From: Pseudomonas triclosanedens
GTDB taxonomy: Bacteria; Pseudomonadota; Gammaproteobacteria; Pseudomonadales; Pseudomonadaceae
Length of the DNA stretch: 64,000 bases
Reading direction: 5' to 3'
Assembly: GCF_026686735.1 (NCBI RefSeq)
Contig: NZ_CP113432.1
Coordinates: 4,329,001 to 4,393,000 of the forward strand
In this document: positions 60,822 through 64,000 of the stretch, in pieces
Position numbering within the stretch: the stretch's first letter is position 1
How the letters are laid out: the number at the start of each line of letters is the position of its first letter
Translations under genes and position numbers: made by a program
The notes under the pieces: model-generated
Seen by the model: only the letters and a program-made list of their open reading frames with translations
Database searches by the model: none
Told to the model about the DNA's origin: nothing

Positions 60822-61693
60822 GGAGTCTCCTTGTTCCCGAGGGCGTTGTCCGCACTGGCGAAACGCGGCCAGAGCGGCGGCAGATCGTCCGGCACCGCAC
60901 GATACAGCCCCAGCTCCGACCAGTCGCTGGGGCCGTGGAAGTCGCTGCCGGCCGTGACCATGAGGCCGAACTCGCGGACCAGGATGCTGAGCACCCCGAC
61001 CTGTTCGGCCGGCTGCGGGCCATTGACCACTTCGAGAGCGTGGCCGCCAGCGGCAATGAAATCGGCGACCAGCTTGCGTCGCTTGGTGCGGGTGAAATCG
61101 TATTGGTAAGGATGCGCCAGGCTGATCCAGGCGCGCGCCTCGCGCAGGGTTCCGACCGTCTCGGCCAGGCTCGGCCAGTGCTGTTTGACATCGCCCAGCT
61201 TGCCGGCGCCCAGCCACTTGCGGAACGCCTCGGCACGGTCGCGGACATAGCCCTGGCGCAGCAGGTATTCGGCGAAATGCGGGCGCGCCGGCGCATTCTC
61301 GCTGTCGCCCAGCTCGCGCTGCACGGCCCGCGCCCCTTCGAACGCGCCCGGCATACCCTTGGCCTCCAGGCGCCGGCCGATCTCTTCGGCGCGGGCCCAG
61401 CGGCCACGGTGCAAGTCGTCCAGGGACTTGACCAGAGGTTCCGCCTGCGGATCGAAACCATAGCCCAGCACATGGATCGTCGCACCGCCCCAGGTGCACG
61501 ACAGTTCGACGCCGTCGACCAGTTCCAGGCCCAGCCGATGCGCGGCATCGCGCGCTTCGGGAAGCCCGTCGAGGGTGTCGTGGTCGGTCAGCGCCAACAC
61601 CTGCACGCCGCGCCCGTGGGCACGCTCGACCAGCGCCGTCGGGCTGAGAAGTCCGTCGGACGCGGTGCTATGGCAGTGCAGATCGACTCGCAT
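60818..61693 (-). CDS. rnm: PHP-domain phosphoesterase (RNase AM / YciV type)
   Basis: A 291-residue PHP-fold metal enzyme. The four metal motifs are DLHCHSTASDGLLSP, LTDHDTLDGL, GVELSCTW and TAGSDFHGPS. The closest known type, E. coli YciV/Rnm, acts as a 5'-3' exonuclease on short RNA and trims the 5' end of 23S rRNA and other RNAs. Coupling to yciO by a four-base overlap supports orthology. The substrate is taken from the family, not from this sequence. Confidence 0.88.
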   Translation of the reverse strand: MRVDLHCHSTASDGLLSPTALVERAHGRGVQVLALTDHDTLDGLPEARDAAHRLGLELVDGVELSCTWGGATIHVLGYGFDPQAEPLVKSLDDLHRGRWARAEEIGRRLEAKGMPGAFEGARAVQRELGDSENAPARPHFAEYLLRQGYVRDRAEAFRKWLGAGKLGDVKQHWPSLAETVGTLREARAWISLAHPYQYDFTRTKRRKLVADFIAAGGHALEVVNGPQPAEQVGVLSILVREFGLMVTAGSDFHGPSDWSELGLYRAVPDDLPPLWPRFASADNALGNKETP

Positions 61694-61863
61694 GCGGTGT
61701 TCCGTAGGAAGGGAGACGGCTACTTTCTGTATAGACGCTTATGTGCGCCCGCTCCCACGGTAATCCATTGAAACCATGACGCGAGGCAGCGTTGGGCGGA
61801 TGAGGCTTTCAGTTCATCCCGAGGTTGGTATTATGCCGGCTCTACCAGGCTCTGGCTGCCGTA

Positions 61864-62451
61864 ATGAAGCAATTCATCGATTTCATTCCCCTCATTCTGT
61901 TCTTCATCGTCTACAAGCTCGCCCCGGCGGAGGTGCAATTCGCCGGCCGCGCGTTCGAGCCGATCTACTGCGCGACGGCGATGCTGATCGCCTCCTCGAT
62001 CGTGGTCTACGGCGCACTGCTCATCGCCCAGCGCAAACTGGACAAGTCGCAGTGGCTAACCCTCGGCGCCTGCCTGGTGTTCGGCAGCCTGACCCTCGCC
62101 TTCCACCAGGAGGCCGTTCTCAAGTGGAAGGCCCCGGTGGTCAACTGGGTATTCGCCGTGGCTTTCGCCGGCAGCCACTTCATCGGCGACCGCCCGTTGA
62201 TCCAGCGGATCATGGGCCACGCCGTGCAGCTCAACGATAACCTCTGGGCGAAGCTCAACGTCGCCTGGGTGCTGTTCTTCCTGATCTGCGGCTTTGTCCA
62301 GTTGTACGTCGCCTTCACCTTCCAGAGCATCTGGGTGGACTTCAAGGTGTTCGGCAGCCTGGGCATGACCCTGCTGTTCCTGATCGGCCAGGGCGTGTTC
62401 CTGGCCCGCCACATGCACGACGAGCCAACCGGCGAAAAGCCCAAGGACTGA
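61864..62451 (+). CDS. yciB: Inner-membrane septation protein YciB (IspZ family)
   Basis: A 195-residue membrane protein with five hydrophobic segments, starting [18 protein letters not shown] at 61864. The family motif [18 protein letters not shown] and the conserved [12 protein letters not shown] are present. YciB-type proteins help envelope and septum integrity. It is divergent from the PHP gene (170-base gap) and yciI follows after one base. Confidence 0.93.
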   Translation: MKQFIDFIPLILFFIVYKLAPAEVQFAGRAFEPIYCATAMLIASSIVVYGALLIAQRKLDKSQWLTLGACLVFGSLTLAFHQEAVLKWKAPVVNWVFAVAFAGSHFIGDRPLIQRIMGHAVQLNDNLWAKLNVAWVLFFLICGFVQLYVAFTFQSIWVDFKVFGSLGMTLLFLIGQGVFLARHMHDEPTGEKPKD

Positions 62452-62452
62452 C

Positions 62453-62752
62453 ATGCTCTACGCGATCATCGCCCGTGATATCACCGCCTCCCAAGAACGC
62501 CGCCTGGCCGCCCGTCCGGCGCACATCGCCCGTCTGGAGCAACTGAAGGAAGAAGGCCGCCTGGTCCTTGCCGGCCCGCACCCGGCCATCGACAGCAACG
62601 ACCCGGGCGCCGCCGGCTTCACCGGCAGCCTGATCGTCGCCGAATTCGAGTCGCTGGCCGCCGCCCAGGCCTGGGCCGACGCCGACCCGTACCGCGCCGC
62701 CGGCGTCTATGCCGAAGTCGTGGTCAAGCCATTCAAGAAAGTCCTGCCCTGA
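62453..62752 (+). CDS. yciI: YciI-family protein
   Basis: A 99-residue dimeric alpha/beta ferredoxin-like protein of the YciI family. [21 protein letters not shown] and the conserved [11 protein letters not shown] are seen, including the His-Asp pair proposed to be catalytic. The biological reaction is unknown. It is translationally linked to yciB. Confidence 0.93.
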   Translation: MLYAIIARDITASQERRLAARPAHIARLEQLKEEGRLVLAGPHPAIDSNDPGAAGFTGSLIVAEFESLAAAQAWADADPYRAAGVYAEVVVKPFKKVLP

Positions 62753-62858
62753 CCTCCATTCCGTAGCAGCCCCGCGTCAGGGACGTTCGCGGGGAATCGC
62801 AGCCGTGCACCGCCGGGATGGCTGTGGACGGCGGTACATCATCGAACAAGGAGTCCCG

Positions 62859-63272
62859 ATGCACCGTCTGCCCCTGCTTGCCTTCCTCACCCTGCCGCTG
62901 GCCGCCTTCGCCGAAGAGCCGGCCGCGGAACAGCCGCAAGCCGCCGCTGTCGAATCCGCGGCTGACGTCGCCCAGTCGCTGGCCGACCTCGAACGGCGCC
63001 TGGCCGAAAGCGAGCAGCAGCGCAATACGCTGGCTGCCCAACTTGCCAGCCCCGACAACAGCCAGGACGAAGCGGTCATCAGCCACCTGCGCCAGGAAAA
63101 CCAGCGACTGAAGCTGCAATTGCGCGAGGCCCGGGCAGAACAGCCGCCACGCCTGCTGACCGAACAGCAGACCTGGTATGTCGCCGGCGGCGGCACTGCC
63201 CTGCTGGCCTTCATCCTCGGTGCGCTGGGCCGCGGCAGCCGCCGCCGGCAACGCCGCGAATGGATCAACTGA
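62859..63272 (+). CDS. Small coiled-coil envelope protein
   Basis: A 137-residue protein with a signal peptide (LPLLAFLTLPLAAFA), a coiled coil of about 70 residues (VAQSLADLERRLAESEQQRN to RQENQRLKLQLREARAE) and one C-terminal membrane helix (WYVAGGGTALLAFILGALG) ending in a basic tail. The start at 62859 is supported by an AAGGAG site. The layout resembles the periplasmic SH3-less TIGR04211-like proteins, but I assign no function. It lies 13 bases before a response-regulator gene. Confidence 0.8.
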   Translation: MHRLPLLAFLTLPLAAFAEEPAAEQPQAAAVESAADVAQSLADLERRLAESEQQRNTLAAQLASPDNSQDEAVISHLRQENQRLKLQLREARAEQPPRLLTEQQTWYVAGGGTALLAFILGALGRGSRRRQRREWIN

Positions 63273-63285
63273 AAGAAGCGTCTCC

Positions 63286-63963
63286 ATGAGTGAACTGCTG
63301 CTGATCGACGACGACCGCGAACTCTGCGAACTGCTGAGCACCTGGCTGGTCCAGGAAGGCTTCAGCATTCGCGCCGCCCACGACGGCGCCGAGGCCCGCG
63401 TAGCACTGGCCAGCCGCGCCCCGGACGCCGTGGTGCTCGACGTGATGCTCCCCGACGGCAGCGGGCTGGAACTGCTCAAGCAACTGCGCGGCGAACATCC
63501 GGACCTGCCGGTGCTGATGCTATCGGCCCGTGGCGAGCCGCTGGATCGCATACTCGGCCTGGAGCTGGGCGCGGACGACTACCTGGCCAAACCCTGCGAC
63601 CCGCGCGAACTCACCGCCCGCCTGCGTGCCGTCCTGCGCCGCAGCCACCCGGCGCAACCCAGCGCCCATCTCGAACTGGGCGACCTCGCACTGAATCTCG
63701 CGCGCGGAGTCGCCAGCATCGGCAGCCAGGAAATCAGCCTGACCCTGTCCGAAAGCCGCATCCTCGAAGCCCTGCTGCGCCAACCCGGCGAACCGCTGGA
63801 AAAACAGGCCCTGGCGCAGCTCGCACTGGGCCGCAAGCTGACGCTGTACGACCGCAGCCTCGACATGCACGTCAGCAACCTGCGCAAGAAGCTCGGCGGC
63901 CATCCCGACGGGCGGCCACGCATCCTCGCCCTGCGCGGCCGCGGCTACTTCTACGCACCCTGA
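63286..63963 (+). CDS. OmpR/CpxR-type response regulator
   Basis: A 225-residue two-component regulator. The receiver domain has Asp7-Asp10 acidic residues, the phospho-acceptor Asp52 (VVLDVMLPDGSG) and Lys102 (YLAKPCDP). A winged-helix domain follows (DMHVSNLRKKLG, RGRGYFY). It resembles CpxR and lies where P. aeruginosa has an envelope-stress two-component pair. The partner kinase would lie beyond the window's end. Start ATG at 63286. Confidence 0.92.
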   Translation: MSELLLIDDDRELCELLSTWLVQEGFSIRAAHDGAEARVALASRAPDAVVLDVMLPDGSGLELLKQLRGEHPDLPVLMLSARGEPLDRILGLELGADDYLAKPCDPRELTARLRAVLRRSHPAQPSAHLELGDLALNLARGVASIGSQEISLTLSESRILEALLRQPGEPLEKQALAQLALGRKLTLYDRSLDMHVSNLRKKLGGHPDGRPRILALRGRGYFYAP

Positions 63964-64000
63964 CGGGTTGCGCCGCTCCGGCGGTCGCATCGGCAAGCGC

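Noticed and set aside
57951..61109. A 1052-residue plus-strand frame opposite scpA, trpS, yciO and the PHP gene.
   Set aside because: It spans four real genes on the other strand and is His/Gln/Arg-rich shadow sequence.

Overview
This window is a gene-dense, GC-rich chromosomal segment from a Pseudomonas, most like the P. aeruginosa / nitroreducens / citronellolis side of the genus. That is judged from gene order and protein motifs, since no search could be run. It holds about 57 protein genes and five tRNAs. It shows no insertion sequence, prophage, CRISPR array or plasmid function, and no gene-free stretch over 300 bases. Most long reading frames beside the listed genes are antisense shadows produced by high third-position GC.

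Region by region. Bases 139-12448 (minus strand) carry trpF, truA, fimV, an inactive Asd-like gene, a second shorter FimV-like gene, asd, and the leucine genes leuC-leuD-methyltransferase-leuB. A LysR gene and a four-PAS GGDEF-EAL protein follow on the plus strand. Bases 16500-21700 hold ibpA, with a heat-shock promoter and an apparent ROSE RNA thermometer, then an SDR oxidoreductase, dusC, a thioesterase, a first KDPG-type aldolase, a hydrolase and a TetR regulator. Bases 21800-24000 hold an Ala-Glu-Ala-Glu tRNA operon and gltX. An EmrAB-type efflux pair with a divergent LysR gene, uvrB, an aromatic aminotransferase and tRNA-Asn come next.

Bases 31464-37885 are the usual Pseudomonas O-antigen locus, bounded by comEA-wbpM on one side and lapB-lapA-ihfB on the other. 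Only wbpM, a sugar-nucleotide reductase and wbpL remain between these borders; wzz, wzx, wzy and glycosyltransferase genes are absent. rpsA, which normally precedes ihfB, is replaced by an azoreductase gene, so a synteny break lies near 37900-38090.

Bases 43590-52544 are the Entner-Doudoroff cluster: eda, pgl and zwf, divergent hexR, a hexose-6-phosphate mutarotase, glk and edd, and divergent gapA, with HexR-type operators. The glucose ABC transporter, OprB porin and GltR/GltS genes that other pseudomonads carry between glk and the mutarotase are missing here. The rest (52600-63963) holds a DUF1289 protein, a membrane protein, bglX, scpB-GNAT-scpA, trpS with a probable iron-sulphur motif, a YciO protein, a PHP phosphoesterase, yciB, yciI, a small membrane protein and an OmpR-type response regulator at the edge.

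The most notable observations are the apparent duplication of an [asd-fimV] unit, the collapsed O-antigen locus, the missing glucose-uptake genes, the thermosensor of ibpA and a methyltransferase embedded in the leucine operon. I did not find a convincing wholly new multi-gene system.
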